From assembly GCF_004006175.1 (NCBI RefSeq), contig NZ_CP033219.1, positions 1,364,001-1,428,000 of the forward strand: DNA of 64,000 bases, given 5' to 3'. Source of the stretch: Parasedimentitalea marina. Lineage in GTDB: Bacteria; Pseudomonadota; Alphaproteobacteria; Rhodobacterales; Rhodobacteraceae. Numbering within the stretch: position 1 is the stretch's first letter; the number at the start of each line of letters is the position of its first letter. This document shows positions 27,126 through 36,700 of this stretch, one piece after another. Position numbers and translations under genes: made by a program. The notes beneath the pieces are model-generated. The model worked only from the letters and a program-made list of their open reading frames with translations, was not told where the DNA came from and ran no database searches.

Positions 27126-27560
27126 TCAGCCCCGGCGTTTTTCGGAGATCAGGCCAAGTGTGATGGAAGACAGGATGCAGCCGGTGAACATATAAAGCCC
27201 CCATGCGACCTCGATCGTGACGTAGCCGATGCCCTTGGCCAGGGTGATGTACAACGCGATCAGGAAGACGTCGGCCATGGCGAGTTTGCCAAGGATGTGC
27301 AAAACCGGCTGGGCACGGGGATCGAGCAGGTTCCATTGGACCAGAGCCAAGCCGATGGTTTTCAGATAGGGCGCGAAAATGGCAAAGGTGGTGACCACAA
27401 GGGCAAGAATGACATCGCTGCCCCAGAGGCTTTGCAATCCGGTGATGACGCTAATCTCGCTGAGGCCGAAGATCGGCAGTAGGCCCGCATGCATCAGGGG
27501 GGCGAACCAGGCCACTGGGTAGAGGACAAGCAGGGACAGGGTGAGCAGACGGATGGTCAT
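27126..27560 (-). CDS. PqiA-like (paraquat-inducible protein A) membrane protein
   Basis: The protein has 144 residues and four membrane helices (LLTLSLLVLYPVAWFAPL..., ILALVVTTFAIFAPYL, MADVFLIALYITLA, WGLYMFTGCILSSITLGL), the single-domain PqiA pattern. PqiA proteins pair with MCE proteins (PqiB) in lipid transport in E. coli, but no MCE gene is next to it here. The ATG is chosen over a TTG three codons upstream. A CxxC-type cluster typical of full-length PqiA is not present. Confidence 0.78.
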   Translation of the reverse strand: MTIRLLTLSLLVLYPVAWFAPLMHAGLLPIFGLSEISVITGLQSLWGSDVILALVVTTFAIFAPYLKTIGLALVQWNLLDPRAQPVLHILGKLAMADVFLIALYITLAKGIGYVTIEVAWGLYMFTGCILSSITLGLISEKRRG

Positions 27561-27649
27561 TCGGGTCAAATTCCTAAAATCTTTAGCCTGACAGACTTGG
27601 GGGTTCTGGCACAGAATGGAAGAGGGGAAAGTTCTGTAGGGTTTCCCGG

Positions 27650-28033
27650 CTAGTGCATGAAGGCGCTGGGGCTGATCAGGACATGTGGGGCAGGGGCGAG
27701 GACCCAGAACACAATGGCGAGGATCAGGAGGATACCACGGCCGTGGTCCCGGTTCCAGCGCAGGCGGGCCAGCAGGGTCAGTGCGAAACTCAGGATGTAG
27801 AACGCCATGAAGTAAGACTGCAAATTGACGCTGAGCTGGTCGTAGGTGAACATGTTAGCGATTGGGCTGATGTCAAAGCGCAGTTCCCACAGGACGGAGA
27901 GGGCGGAGAGCAGGCTGGTGATCAGGATGGCGGTGCCGAGGGGGCGGTTTTGCGTCAGAACCGGGAAGCTGGCGAGGAAAGAGAAAAGGATTGCCAGGGG
28001 GAGGCAGAGGAACATCAGGAGGATGAGAATCAT
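27650..28033 (-). CDS. Unknown 127-residue membrane protein
   Basis: Four hydrophobic segments are visible: ILILLMFLCLPLAILFSFL, LGTAILITSLLSALSVL, YFMAFYILSFALTLLA and GILLILAIVFWVLAPAPHVL. The short connecting loops include RFDISPIANMFTYDQLSVNLQ. I recognise no family. It is on the same strand as the PqiA-like gene, about 80 bases upstream, and could share its transcript. Confidence 0.6.
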   Translation of the reverse strand: MILILLMFLCLPLAILFSFLASFPVLTQNRPLGTAILITSLLSALSVLWELRFDISPIANMFTYDQLSVNLQSYFMAFYILSFALTLLARLRWNRDHGRGILLILAIVFWVLAPAPHVLISPSAFMH

Positions 28034-28213
28034 TTTGGTGAGTTTCCTTGTCGGGAAATTGGTTTTTTGGGTTGGGTCACATGTTGCCTGACCCGCGCCT
28101 GACTTAGCTCCGCCTGTTCAAACCTGAAATGATCCCCCGGATCAATTCCGAGACGGTTTTCACTCCCCCGGGAAGGCGCTTTTCACCTGTCCAAGGTCCG
28201 GCGCGGGTCTAGG

Positions 28214-28254
28214 GTGGGACGCCTCCGGCGGGAGTATTTAGGAAAAGATGAAGT
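28214..28254 (+). repeat. Hairpin repeat, family B, copy 1
   Basis: GTGGGACGCCTCCGGCGGGA is followed by GTATTTAGGAAAAGATGAAG. The second copy at 34.5 kb differs by a few bases. The order (GC hairpin, GGGA-TATTT, AGATGAA) parallels family A. Confidence 0.75.
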
Positions 28255-28260
28255 CGAGCA

Positions 28261-28623
28261 CTAAGCAACGCGCTGACCATCTCGATAGGTGGCGACGATT
28301 TCAATTAGTCCAACGATCCCTGTGTTGAATGTTTCCAGATCCTCGGCAGGCACCCAAAGCTCTGTGTGTTCCTTGCCGCCAGCGACTTGGATCGGATATT
28401 TTTGCTCGATCTCGCGCGAGACTTCAAACCGCGTGACGTAGCCAATGTTGTCAGGCGCCGTTAACACTGAGTTCCAATCGCGGGCGATTTTTTCCGCGTA
28501 ATCAAAGGTCGTAACAGGATAGAAAATTGGCTGTTCTGGCAAACGAGGAGGCCAGAGTTTCCAGCCACTTTCTTTTATCAAATCCAGCTCTTTTTGGCCG
28601 GTGGGGCGAAACAAAATCATCAT
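28261..28623 (-). CDS. Conserved 120-residue protein of unknown function
   Basis: The protein starts MMILFRPTGQKELDLIKESG. It contains WPPRLPEQPIFYPV, YAEKIARDWNSV and the C-terminal HTELWVPAEDLETFNTGIVG. Similar proteins are common and sometimes carry the name ADP-ribosylation/crystallin J1, a transferred label I do not trust. No catalytic motif is obvious. Low-GC codon use compared with neighbours is noticeable. The ATG pair at the start is preferred to a TTG four codons upstream. Confidence 0.6.
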   Translation of the reverse strand: MMILFRPTGQKELDLIKESGWKLWPPRLPEQPIFYPVTTFDYAEKIARDWNSVLTAPDNIGYVTRFEVSREIEQKYPIQVAGGKEHTELWVPAEDLETFNTGIVGLIEIVATYRDGQRVA

Positions 28624-28655
28624 TAATCCCAGCAAATAAGGTTATAAACTATCAG

Positions 28656-29246
28656 TTAGAGGTCGGGTTGGGTATCTAAACAATCTTGCAAACTTGCGAG
28701 ATCTTTTTCAGTGTGATCGTCAAGCCAGCGCAACATCTTTGCCCCATTTCCAATCAAATTGTCATCGACCTTGCTGAGAGCGGCCTCGCATAGTTCTTGT
28801 TTCAGAGATTTTCGGGACGACTGTGTTGTGGCAATATTGGCAATGCCCACAATCACTGCGATAGCCAGAAATATGGATATTAGATATAGCCCTTCGCTGC
28901 TTCCCGGTTCTTCATCGACAGCGGTTTTTACTGGGATCCCTAAAGCTAATTTTGTTAAAGAAACCGGTACTGCGATGGAAAACAACAGGACGACAAGTGA
29001 TAAGGTGATGACCGTTTTAGAATAGAGGGCGGACAACAGGAATGCCGGAGCGACATCGAACACCACGAGCATAATGCCTGCGAAGAGGTGAAAGGAAGTC
29101 AGCGCTGTTACACAGTAACTGAAACGGGTAGCCCCTTTTGTACGCGTTGCAAGCCAAGTAGATGAGAAAACAAGGCTGAGCAAATGGACGGAGGTTTCGA
29201 TCGCGAGGATTGCGACCGCTGTAAGTACCTCGACGAACAAAATCAC
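28656..29246 (-). CDS. Unknown membrane protein coupled to mlaF
   Basis: GTG overlapping the mlaF stop (GTGA) opens a 196-codon frame starting VILFVEVLTAVAILAIETSV. Hydrophobic stretches lie near residues 3-25, 40-70, 75-100 and 120-145. The C-terminal 50 residues are soluble and charged (LKQELCEAALSKVDDNLIGN...). No MCE/MlaD domain is present, though this is where such a gene could sit. Codon use is AT-richer than mlaF. Function is unknown. Confidence 0.6.
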   Translation of the reverse strand: MILFVEVLTAVAILAIETSVHLLSLVFSSTWLATRTKGATRFSYCVTALTSFHLFAGIMLVVFDVAPAFLLSALYSKTVITLSLVVLLFSIAVPVSLTKLALGIPVKTAVDEEPGSSEGLYLISIFLAIAVIVGIANIATTQSSRKSLKQELCEAALSKVDDNLIGNGAKMLRWLDDHTEKDLASLQDCLDTQPDL

Positions 29247-29989
29247 CGAACCGCCTCGATCGGCCCCTCCGCGCGGCCGTGGATAAACTGATCCAGATAG
29301 GGATCGCCCGAGGCATCCATATCGGCCACGGGACCGGTCCATTGGATTACGCCGTCGTGCAGCATGGCGACGTTGTCGGCGATGGCGCGGACCGAAGACA
29401 TGTCGTGGGTGATGGTCATGGCGGTGGCGCCCATTTCGACCACGATCTCGCGGATCAGGTCGTTGATGACGCCGGACATGATCGGGTCCAGCCCAGTGGT
29501 GGGTTCGTCAAAGAAGATGATCTCGGGCTCGGCGGCGATGGCGCGGGCGAGACCGACGCGTTTTTGCATGCCACCGGACAGCTCGGCGGGCAGGCGGTCG
29601 GCAACGTCGGCTTTCAGACCAACGCGGCGCAGTTTCTCGATGGCGATCTCGCGGGCCTCGTCCACTGGGCGCTTCAGGGTGCCGCGCAGCAGGCGGAAGG
29701 CGACGTTTTGCCAGACCGGGAGCGAGTCAAACAGCGCGCCGCCCTGGAACAGCATACCAAAACGGGCAAGGAAGGCATCGCGGTCGCCGCTGTCTGATGG
29801 CTTGCCATCGACAAGGATGGTGCCGCTGTCCAGCTTTATCAGGCCAAGCACCGATTTCAGGGCCACGGACTTGCCAGTGCCCGAGCCACCGATGATCACC
29901 ATCGAGGTGCCTTTGGGGATGTGCAGGTCCATGCCGCGCAGCACGCGGTTGTCGCCAAAGGATTTGTGGACATCTTGCATGCGGATCAT
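29243..29989 (-). CDS. mlaF: ABC transporter ATPase MlaF (phospholipid transport)
   Basis: The 248-residue ATPase has Walker A GGSGTGKS, the signature LSGGMQKR, Walker B IIFFDEPTTGLD and the His switch in TITHDM. The start [21 protein letters not shown] is typical of MlaF/Ttg2A. It powers lipid exchange between the inner and outer membranes together with MlaE. It overlaps mlaE by 4 bases. MlaD, MlaC and MlaB are not in the window. Confidence 0.92.
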   Translation of the reverse strand: MIRMQDVHKSFGDNRVLRGMDLHIPKGTSMVIIGGSGTGKSVALKSVLGLIKLDSGTILVDGKPSDSGDRDAFLARFGMLFQGGALFDSLPVWQNVAFRLLRGTLKRPVDEAREIAIEKLRRVGLKADVADRLPAELSGGMQKRVGLARAIAAEPEIIFFDEPTTGLDPIMSGVINDLIREIVVEMGATAMTITHDMSSVRAIADNVAMLHDGVIQWTGPVADMDASGDPYLDQFIHGRAEGPIEAVR

Positions 29990-30768
29990 AGCGAGAAAAA
30001 CACCCCTGTGAGCACAAAGTTGGCGGCGAGGATGAGGATTGCGGCGGCCTCGACCGAGGATTTGGTGGCAGCCCCTACGCCCTGTGCGCCGCGCCCTGAT
30101 TGCATGCCGTAGTAGCAGCCCATGGTGGCCGCGATGCCGCCAAAAGCGCAGCCTTTGACAAGGCTGGACACCACGTCGCGAAGTTCGAGGAAGTCGACGG
30201 TGTTCTTAATATAGGCGGCCGCATTAAAGCCAAGACTTTGGGTGGAGACCACATAGCCGCCGGCAATGCCGATGATATCCCCGACAGCAACCAGCAGCGG
30301 CACTGTGAACAGGGCGGCCGCAACGCGCGGGGCGACGAGGTATTTCATTGGGTGGGTCGACAGGGTGACCAGCGCGTCGATCTGCTCGGTCACCTTCATG
30401 GTGGCGATTTCAGCCGCAATGGACGAGGTAACACGGGCTGCGATCATCAGGCCAACCAATACGGGGCCCAACTCGCGCACGATGCCGATGGCTACGATCT
30501 GTGGCACCACCGCCTCAGCGTTGAAACGCGCACCGCCGGAATAGATCTGCAAGGCGAGGGCGCCACCGGTAAAGACAGCCGTCAGGCCAACCACTGGCAG
30601 CGACAACCAGCCGATATTCAGCAGCGCTGAGAAGAACTCACGCGGGTAGAAGGGCGGGCGCAGCATATGGGTCAAGGTGCTGGCGGCGAACTGAGACAGG
30701 CGACCAAGCGCGGCGAGCGCGGTTAGAACCACGCGGCCCAGTCGGGCCAGAACGGAAATAATGCTCAT
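29986..30768 (-). CDS. mlaE: MlaE family ABC permease
   Basis: The 260-residue permease has the MlaE pattern: an N-terminal amphipathic part, [52 protein letters not shown] and [18 protein letters not shown]. It forms the membrane core of the lipid transporter with MlaF. It overlaps alr upstream by 4 bases and mlaF downstream by 4, so all three are translationally coupled. Confidence 0.93.
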   Translation of the reverse strand: MSIISVLARLGRVVLTALAALGRLSQFAASTLTHMLRPPFYPREFFSALLNIGWLSLPVVGLTAVFTGGALALQIYSGGARFNAEAVVPQIVAIGIVRELGPVLVGLMIAARVTSSIAAEIATMKVTEQIDALVTLSTHPMKYLVAPRVAAALFTVPLLVAVGDIIGIAGGYVVSTQSLGFNAAAYIKNTVDFLELRDVVSSLVKGCAFGGIAATMGCYYGMQSGRGAQGVGAATKSSVEAAAILILAANFVLTGVFFSL

Positions 30769-31799
30769 CCGGCGTAGCTTCGGGCGTAGCGGTAGCCCAG
30801 CGATGTCAGGATTTCATAGCCAATGGTGCCGGCGGCCTCGGCCACATGGTCGATGGTTTGGTGATGGTTGATCAGACTTAGGTATTCGGGGTCTTCGGTT
30901 AGATCTGTGACATCAATGGTAATCAGATCCATTGAGACCCGGCCGACCAGTGGGCAAGCTATATCGCCAACAAAGGCGTTGAGACCTGCCCCCATGGCGC
31001 GGATCAGACCGTCGGCATAGCCTGCAGCAACAGTTGCAATGCGTGTGGGGCGGCGGGCGATCCAGGAATTTCCATAGCCGACGCTTTCTCCGGGCAGCAC
31101 ATCGCGGATCTGGATCACTGGCAGATCCAACGAGATCACCGGCAGGGCGTCACCATAGGGCTGGCCGCCATACAGTCCGATGCCGGGGCGGCATAAATCA
31201 AAGTGATAGTCGGACCCAAGCAAAATCCCCCCGGTCGCCGCGAGCGAGCGTGGCACTTCGACACCCTCGGTCATTTCGCGAAAAACCTTGAGTTGTAGCG
31301 CATTCATGGGGTGGCCTGGCTCATCGGCGCAGGCAAGATGGGACATCACCAGGACCGGACTTTGCCCCAAAGCGATATCGCGCAGGGCGGCCCATTCGGC
31401 GGGCTCCATCCCCAGCCGGTTCATGCCACTGTCCAACTGTACGCCAAAGCTGTGGCCGGGCAGGCTTTCAAAGTGACGCAGCATCTGATCGACAGAATTC
31501 AGCATCGGTGTCAGATTGAAGTCCTGCAGCAGCCGGGTGTCTCCGTCCATGTGGCCGGAAAACACCGAGATCCCCAGATCGGGGCCAAGGGCACGGCGCA
31601 GGGCGACACCTTCTTCGGCGGCGGCGACAAAGAAATTGCGGGCACCGGCGCGCGCCAGGGTTTGGCCAACACGGGTGACGTCCAGCCCATAGCCATTGGC
31701 TTTGACCACGGCTGCGGTCTCGCCCGCGCTTAGGGCATCAAGGTTGCGCCAGTTGGTGGCCAGGGCATCCAGGTTGATTGATAGTTTTGCTGTACTCAT
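30765..31799 (-). CDS. alr: Alanine racemase
   Basis: The 344-residue fold-type III PLP enzyme converts L- to D-alanine for peptidoglycan. PLP-Lys33 lies in VVKANGYGL. The second catalytic Tyr lies in SVGYGNSW, followed by [14 protein letters not shown] near the C-terminus. It is the first gene of the alr-mlaE-mlaF-membrane protein overlap series, linking D-Ala supply with envelope lipid transport. Confidence 0.95.
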   Translation of the reverse strand: MSTAKLSINLDALATNWRNLDALSAGETAAVVKANGYGLDVTRVGQTLARAGARNFFVAAAEEGVALRRALGPDLGISVFSGHMDGDTRLLQDFNLTPMLNSVDQMLRHFESLPGHSFGVQLDSGMNRLGMEPAEWAALRDIALGQSPVLVMSHLACADEPGHPMNALQLKVFREMTEGVEVPRSLAATGGILLGSDYHFDLCRPGIGLYGGQPYGDALPVISLDLPVIQIRDVLPGESVGYGNSWIARRPTRIATVAAGYADGLIRAMGAGLNAFVGDIACPLVGRVSMDLITIDVTDLTEDPEYLSLINHHQTIDHVAEAAGTIGYEILTSLGYRYARSYAG

Positions 31800-31997
31800 A
31801 GCCCGTTCATGACATGCGCGGGGCAGGGGTCAAGGGGGGAATAGTCGCTGTGATCAGTTTTGAGCATCTGTTGGCCGATGCTGGATCAGGGATTTATCCA
31901 CCAAATGGCGGAACTTAGCCTCCAGAGGTGTGGGGCTGCCGCATTGTCACATGCGCGACACCCCAGCCACTGGATGGTCAGAGTGCAGGGTTGGGGA

Positions 31998-33524
31998 TCA
32001 GTACTCGTCCTCACGCGGGCCGTTTTGCCAGGCTTTGGCAAGGTTGCCAAAGCGGGTGAACTGCGCCTCGAAGCCCAGTTCGACAATGCCGATGGGGCCG
32101 TGCCGCTGCTTGCCGACGATGACTTCGGCGCGGGCGTGCAGACGTTCCATCGCCTCTTTCCACTCTTCCATCTTGTCCAGCTCGTGATCGCCCGGCTTTT
32201 CCCGTTCTTTATAGTATTCTTCGCGGTAGACGAACATCACCACGTCGGCATCCTGCTCGATCGAGCCGGATTCACGAAGATCAGACAGCTGCGGGCGTTT
32301 GTCTTCGCGGTTTTCCACCTGACGCGACAGCTGTGACAGGGCGACAACCGGGATCTGCAATTCCTTGGCAATCGCCTTCATACCCATCGAAATCTCACCG
32401 ATTTCGTTGACCCGGTTCTCGGCTGTACCACGGCACAGCTGCAGGTAGTCGATCACCAGCAGGTCCAGCCCGTGAGTTCGTTTCAGGCGGCGCGCGCGAG
32501 CCGCCAATTGTGAGATCGGCAGGGCGGGCGTGTCATCAATAAACAGCGGGCAGCTTTCCAGCGTCTTGGCGGCCTCAACGAACTTGCGAAACTCGGCCTC
32601 GGTCATGTCACCCTGACGGATTTTGTGGGACGAGATTTCCGAAGCTTCGGCCAAGATACGGCCGGCCAGCTGTTCAGCGCTCATCTCGAGGCTGAAAAAT
32701 CCAACGACGCCGCCGTCAACGGCGCCTTCGGTGCCGTCGGGTTTAATGCCGCGTTTATAGGCTTTGGCGACGTTATAGGCGATGTTGGTGGCCAGCGAGG
32801 TTTTCCCCATCGATGGACGACCGGCCAAGATCAACAAATCCGACGGGTGCAAGCCACCCAATTGTTTGTCCAGATCGACCAGACCCGTGGAAATCCCGGC
32901 CATGCCGCCGCCACGCTGGTAGGCCTCGTTGGTGACGTTGACCGCTTCGGTGACGGCCTTGAGAAAGGACTTAAAGCCGCTTTCGGTCTGGCCCTGCTCG
33001 GCCAGTTTATACAATGATTGTTCGGCCTCGACGATTTGTTCCTTGGGTTCCGAGGCCACATCGACGCGGCGCGCCTTGTCAGCAATATCCTGACCCAGCC
33101 CAATCAGCTCGCGACGGATCGCCAGATCATAGATCATCTGGGCGTAGTCGCGTACCGCGAAGGCCGAAATTGAGGCGCCTGCCAGTTTTGCCAGATAGGC
33201 GGGGCCACCCAGTTCTTTCAGGCCATCATCGTCTTCCATGAATGCCTTGAGCGTCACCGGAGAGGCCAGTGTGTTCTTGGAAATCCGCGCGGCGGCAATT
33301 TCATAGATGCGGGCATGCACCGGGTCGTAGAAATGGTCGGCACTGATGATTGAGGCAATGCGATCATAGACATCATTGTTGGTCAGAATCGCGCCCAGCA
33401 ACTGCTGTTCGGCCTCGACCGAATGCGGCATCGGGCTTTCCGGCGCAGTTTCGGCAGCGGTGGGCAATTGATCCGGCATCAGTGCAGGCGGCTGATGGCC
33501 ATCGAAGGGTGTCAATTCGTTCAT
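31998..33524 (-). CDS. dnaB: Replicative DNA helicase
   Basis: The 508-residue DnaB has an N-terminal helical domain (PHSVEAEQQLLGAIL...), a linker, and a RecA-like domain with Walker A GRPSMGKTS, Walker B LLVIDYLQL and the arginine-finger block LSQLSRQVENREDKRPQLSDLRESG. It unwinds DNA at the replication fork. The chosen ATG (MNELTPFDG) is preferred to an in-frame start 87 bases upstream. A consensus DnaA box lies about 220 bases upstream. Confidence 0.96.
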   Translation of the reverse strand: MNELTPFDGHQPPALMPDQLPTAAETAPESPMPHSVEAEQQLLGAILTNNDVYDRIASIISADHFYDPVHARIYEIAAARISKNTLASPVTLKAFMEDDDGLKELGGPAYLAKLAGASISAFAVRDYAQMIYDLAIRRELIGLGQDIADKARRVDVASEPKEQIVEAEQSLYKLAEQGQTESGFKSFLKAVTEAVNVTNEAYQRGGGMAGISTGLVDLDKQLGGLHPSDLLILAGRPSMGKTSLATNIAYNVAKAYKRGIKPDGTEGAVDGGVVGFFSLEMSAEQLAGRILAEASEISSHKIRQGDMTEAEFRKFVEAAKTLESCPLFIDDTPALPISQLAARARRLKRTHGLDLLVIDYLQLCRGTAENRVNEIGEISMGMKAIAKELQIPVVALSQLSRQVENREDKRPQLSDLRESGSIEQDADVVMFVYREEYYKEREKPGDHELDKMEEWKEAMERLHARAEVIVGKQRHGPIGIVELGFEAQFTRFGNLAKAWQNGPREDEY

Positions 33525-33743
33525 ATTTGCTCTCGTGATCTGAGCTATAATCAATAGGCCGAAGGCCCGCTGGATGCGACATGTATTTTTCTGTGGGCAA
33601 TTTGGGGACAACTGCTCAACCCACTGGGATAAACCCCGAAGGCGATCTTACGATCCGTGGCGAAATTCTACATGATGTGGGGGAAAACTCAACAACCGCG
33701 ATATACTGGCGCCGGTTTATGGGTGGATTACGATTCGGGGGTT

Positions 33744-33752
33744 TTATCCACA
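33744..33752 (+). promoter_or_regulatory. Consensus DnaA box between dnaB and pyrE
   Basis: TTATCCACA is an exact 9-base DnaA box in the 256-base space between pyrE and dnaB. A near match (TGTGGGCAA) lies near 33592-33600. A 9-mer can occur by chance, so the function is inference. Confidence 0.4.
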
Positions 33753-33780
33753 GGCGGCTTTGCCCCCGAACCGATGTCGT

Positions 33781-34461
33781 TTAGGCGGATTTATGCGCGT
33801 CCTGCCAGGCCCGGGGATCTTTCAGGAAGGTTTCCACCTCGTCCAACGTTTCGGTGCTGAAAGCTTTCTGATCCTTGGCTTCGGCCAGAACGTCCCACCA
33901 GGTGCACAGATAGTGCAGCTCGACGCCGTGGTCGCCCAGACGTTTGGTGGTTTCGGGGAAGATGTCATAGTAGAAAATGACCGCAGTATGGCCACAGGTG
34001 GCGCCTGTTTCGCGGATCGCGTCTACGAAAGACAATTTCGAGCCACCATCGGTGGTCATGTCTTCCACCAGAAGCACACGCTCATCTTCAGTCATTACGC
34101 CTTCGATGCGGGCATTGCGGCCATAGCCCTTGGGCTTTTTGCGCACGTAGGTCATCGGCAGTGCCATCCGTTCGGCCACCAGCGCGGCAAAGGGAATGCC
34201 AGCGGTTTCGCCACCGGCGATGTTGTCAAACGCCTCGAACCCGGCGTTGCGCATCACTGTAATGGTCATGAAGTCCATCAGGGTTGCGCGGATACGCGGG
34301 TAGGAGATCAGTTTGCGGCAATCGACATAGCTGGGAGATGGCAGGCCTGACGCCAGAGTGAACGGTGTGTCGGTGTTAAAATCCACCGCGCCGATCTCCA
34401 GCAGCATGCGGGCTGACAGGCGGGCGATCTCTTCTTTGGTCGGGTATGAAGTGGGGATCAT
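33781..34461 (-). CDS. pyrE: Orotate phosphoribosyltransferase
   Basis: The 226-residue type I PRTase has the PRPP-binding motif [13 protein letters not shown] (130-142). It converts orotate and PRPP to OMP in pyrimidine synthesis. pyrC, the preceding pathway step but one, is the upstream neighbour on the same strand. The two are separated by 74 bases that contain a family B hairpin repeat. Confidence 0.94.
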   Translation of the reverse strand: MIPTSYPTKEEIARLSARMLLEIGAVDFNTDTPFTLASGLPSPSYVDCRKLISYPRIRATLMDFMTITVMRNAGFEAFDNIAGGETAGIPFAALVAERMALPMTYVRKKPKGYGRNARIEGVMTEDERVLLVEDMTTDGGSKLSFVDAIRETGATCGHTAVIFYYDIFPETTKRLGDHGVELHYLCTWWDVLAEAKDQKAFSTETLDEVETFLKDPRAWQDAHKSA

Positions 34462-34495
34462 CGGATCGTCCTCGGATGTTGGCGCCGGTGGTCAG

Positions 34496-34538
34496 GTGGG
34501 AAGCCTCCGGCGGGAGTATTTTGGAAAAGATGAAATCA
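34496..34538 (+). repeat. Hairpin repeat, family B, copy 2
   Basis: GTGGGAAGCCTCCGGCGGGA is followed by GTATTTTGGAAAAGATGAAA. It nearly matches copy 1 at 28.2 kb and fills most of the pyrC-pyrE spacer, ending at the pyrC stop region. Confidence 0.75.
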
Positions 34539-35576
34539 GGGGGCTGACCAATGGACGGGAAAGCCAGGATCAAAGACTGTTACGGGGCCGTCCAATGTGT
34601 CGATTTTTGTTGGAAAAGCGACAGGCTGGTCTTGTTTGGTCAGGGTCAGAGTGTCGCTGTTGACGGGCAGACGGTAAAACGCCGGACCATTGCGCGAAGT
34701 GAACCGTTCTAGTTTGTCCAGCGCGCCGTTCTCTTCAAAGACATGCGCCAGCAGGGACATGGTGTTGGTGGCGGTGAAGCAACCGGCACAGCCACAGGCA
34801 CTTTCTTTATTGGGGTCGGTATGCGGAGCCGAGTCCGTACCAAGAAAGAAGCGCGCATCCCCAGATGTGGCAGCAGAGCGCAGGGCCTGACGGTGGGTCT
34901 CGCGTTTGGCGACGGGCAGGCAATAGTAATGCGGCTTGATGCCACCAACCAGAATGTGATTGCGGTTGATGATCAGGTGGTGCGTGGTGATGGTCGCAGC
35001 CAGACCCTTATCGTTGGATTTGACATAGTCGACGCCATTAGCGGTGGTAATATGTTCCATCACAACGCGCAGACCCGGCGTCGCTTTGCGGATTGGATCA
35101 AGCACACGGTCGATGAACACGGCCTCACGATCAAAAATATCGATCTCGGCATCTGTTACTTCACCATGCAGGCAAAGCGGCAGGCCGATCTCGGCCATTT
35201 TCTCCAGAACCGGACGGACCTTGTTGAAATCGCTAACACCGCTGGCCGAGTTGGTGGTGGCACCGGCTGGATAGAGTTTAACTGCCTTAATCAAGCCACT
35301 GGCATGGGCTGCCGCCACATCCGCAGGGTCGGTATCTTCAGTCAGATACAGGGTCATAAGCGGCTCAAATGCCATGCCATTAGGCAGCGCAGCCAGAATA
35401 CGGTCGCGATACGCGGCAGCCTGAGCACCGGTCACCACGGGTGGGACCAGATTGGGCATGATGATCGCGCGGCCAAAGTGGCGTGCTGTTTCGGGCAAAA
35501 CGGCGGTCAGCATGGCGCCATCGCGCAGGTGCAGGTGCCAGTCGTCGGGGCGGGCAATGGTAAGGCTATGGGTCAT
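34536..35576 (-). CDS. pyrC: Dihydroorotase
   Basis: The 346-residue class II dihydroorotase has metal motif HLHLRDG (H14, H16) and the carbamylated Lys100 in AVKLYPAG. Further metal His are in LCLHGE and VMEHITT, and GTDSAPH carries the catalytic Asp. It cyclises carbamoyl aspartate. It is paired with pyrE. Confidence 0.95.
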   Translation of the reverse strand: MTHSLTIARPDDWHLHLRDGAMLTAVLPETARHFGRAIIMPNLVPPVVTGAQAAAYRDRILAALPNGMAFEPLMTLYLTEDTDPADVAAAHASGLIKAVKLYPAGATTNSASGVSDFNKVRPVLEKMAEIGLPLCLHGEVTDAEIDIFDREAVFIDRVLDPIRKATPGLRVVMEHITTANGVDYVKSNDKGLAATITTHHLIINRNHILVGGIKPHYYCLPVAKRETHRQALRSAATSGDARFFLGTDSAPHTDPNKESACGCAGCFTATNTMSLLAHVFEENGALDKLERFTSRNGPAFYRLPVNSDTLTLTKQDQPVAFPTKIDTLDGPVTVFDPGFPVHWSAP

Positions 35577-35639
35577 GTCGCCGCCCTAACACAGCTCCTC
35601 TTCAAGGGGAAGTGGGGCAAAGGCCCGGCTGTTGAATTC

Positions 35640-36596
35640 TCAGAGTTTGGGCGGCATCGTGAATTCACCGGCCTTGGCCCGTTTTTCCAATTCCCGGTAC
35701 CGACGCCGGAACTTTGGTGCACGCATTCGTTGGGCAACATTGCGACACAACATGGCTGTCAGATAGGGGCGCTCATGGTCGTTTAGCTGGGCAGCCAAAC
35801 GGCGCAGGTAGCCCAGGTTATTGCGGCGTGCCCTGTAGTGTTGCCAAAACCGAATAGCGGTTAGTTTGCCTGCGCCGGCCAACGAGATGACCTGATACAG
35901 AGTTTCCATTTCGGCAAGCCGCGTCTGTAGCGTACTGCCCATGTTGGGCAATCGCAGCCGAGTCACATTGGACCGGCTGAACAATGTAGCGTGCATGGCA
36001 TCCAACTGCTCACGCGGGTCGTAAATGACAAAGGCCTGGTCGGCCGCGTCGAGCATATCCGGGGCATAGCCGTATCTGTCTGTGAAGGATGTGCGGCGCA
36101 TTTCGACAAAACGGTCGTCCCATTCGGTCATTTGCGGATCTAAGGTGGCCTGGGGCTGAATTGCGACAACGGTGGCGCCAGGTGACGCGACCGAAAATGC
36201 CGAGGCGGCATAACCGCAAGGCCCGGCACCATAAAAAACAACCTTGTCAAACTCTTCGAAAAAGCCGTCGTCAATCAGCTGATCGAAGAACCCATAAACC
36301 CGGCTTTCGCGGAACCAGGTGTCACCATCAGAGATCAGACACAGATGGGACCAGCCTTGGCTTTTGACCAGATCAAATCCAAGGGGTTGCGACAGTTCAG
36401 ACAAATTTTGAATGCCCTGAATGGTCTCAAAGGTAACCAGTAATGTATTGTCTTGATCTATGAAGGTTGCAAAATGCTGGTCACCCAGGGATTGATACAT
36501 GCCATGTTGTTCGGCCAGCGCAGCCATGCGGCTTCGCCATTGCTTTTTGGTCAACCCAGCCAGGCTCTCTTCCAGATTTTCCAGTCCGTCCTGCAT
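35640..36596 (-). CDS. Roseobacter-type protein of unknown function beside glycosyltransferase
   Basis: The protein has 318 residues. A central block (VVFYGAGPCGYAASAFSVAS...VVAIQPQATLDP) resembles a Rossmann or alpha/beta-hydrolase core, and the Arg-rich C-terminus (RFWQHYRARRNN..., RRYRELEKRAK) is basic. Such proteins have been annotated as phosphoadenosine phosphosulfate reductase, but no PAPS-reductase Cys or P-loop is present, so I reject that name. The ATG with AGGA upstream is used instead of a GTG 15 bases earlier. The neighbouring glycosyltransferase, 105 bases upstream, suggests a surface-polysaccharide role. Confidence 0.6.
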   Translation of the reverse strand: MQDGLENLEESLAGLTKKQWRSRMAALAEQHGMYQSLGDQHFATFIDQDNTLLVTFETIQGIQNLSELSQPLGFDLVKSQGWSHLCLISDGDTWFRESRVYGFFDQLIDDGFFEEFDKVVFYGAGPCGYAASAFSVASPGATVVAIQPQATLDPQMTEWDDRFVEMRRTSFTDRYGYAPDMLDAADQAFVIYDPREQLDAMHATLFSRSNVTRLRLPNMGSTLQTRLAEMETLYQVISLAGAGKLTAIRFWQHYRARRNNLGYLRRLAAQLNDHERPYLTAMLCRNVAQRMRAPKFRRRYRELEKRAKAGEFTMPPKL

Positions 36597-36700
36597 CAAT
36601 GCATTCCTCACAGCCCAGCCTCGGTGTGGGCCAGTTATCCATGTTCATTTCTAGGTGCAAAATGCGGCCAAATTTGGAAGAACTCGTGCCACTTTTCCGA

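Noticed and set aside
35640..36596. Naming this gene phosphoadenosine phosphosulfate reductase
   Set aside because: No PP-loop or catalytic Cys is present; the real CysH is at 50241-51020.
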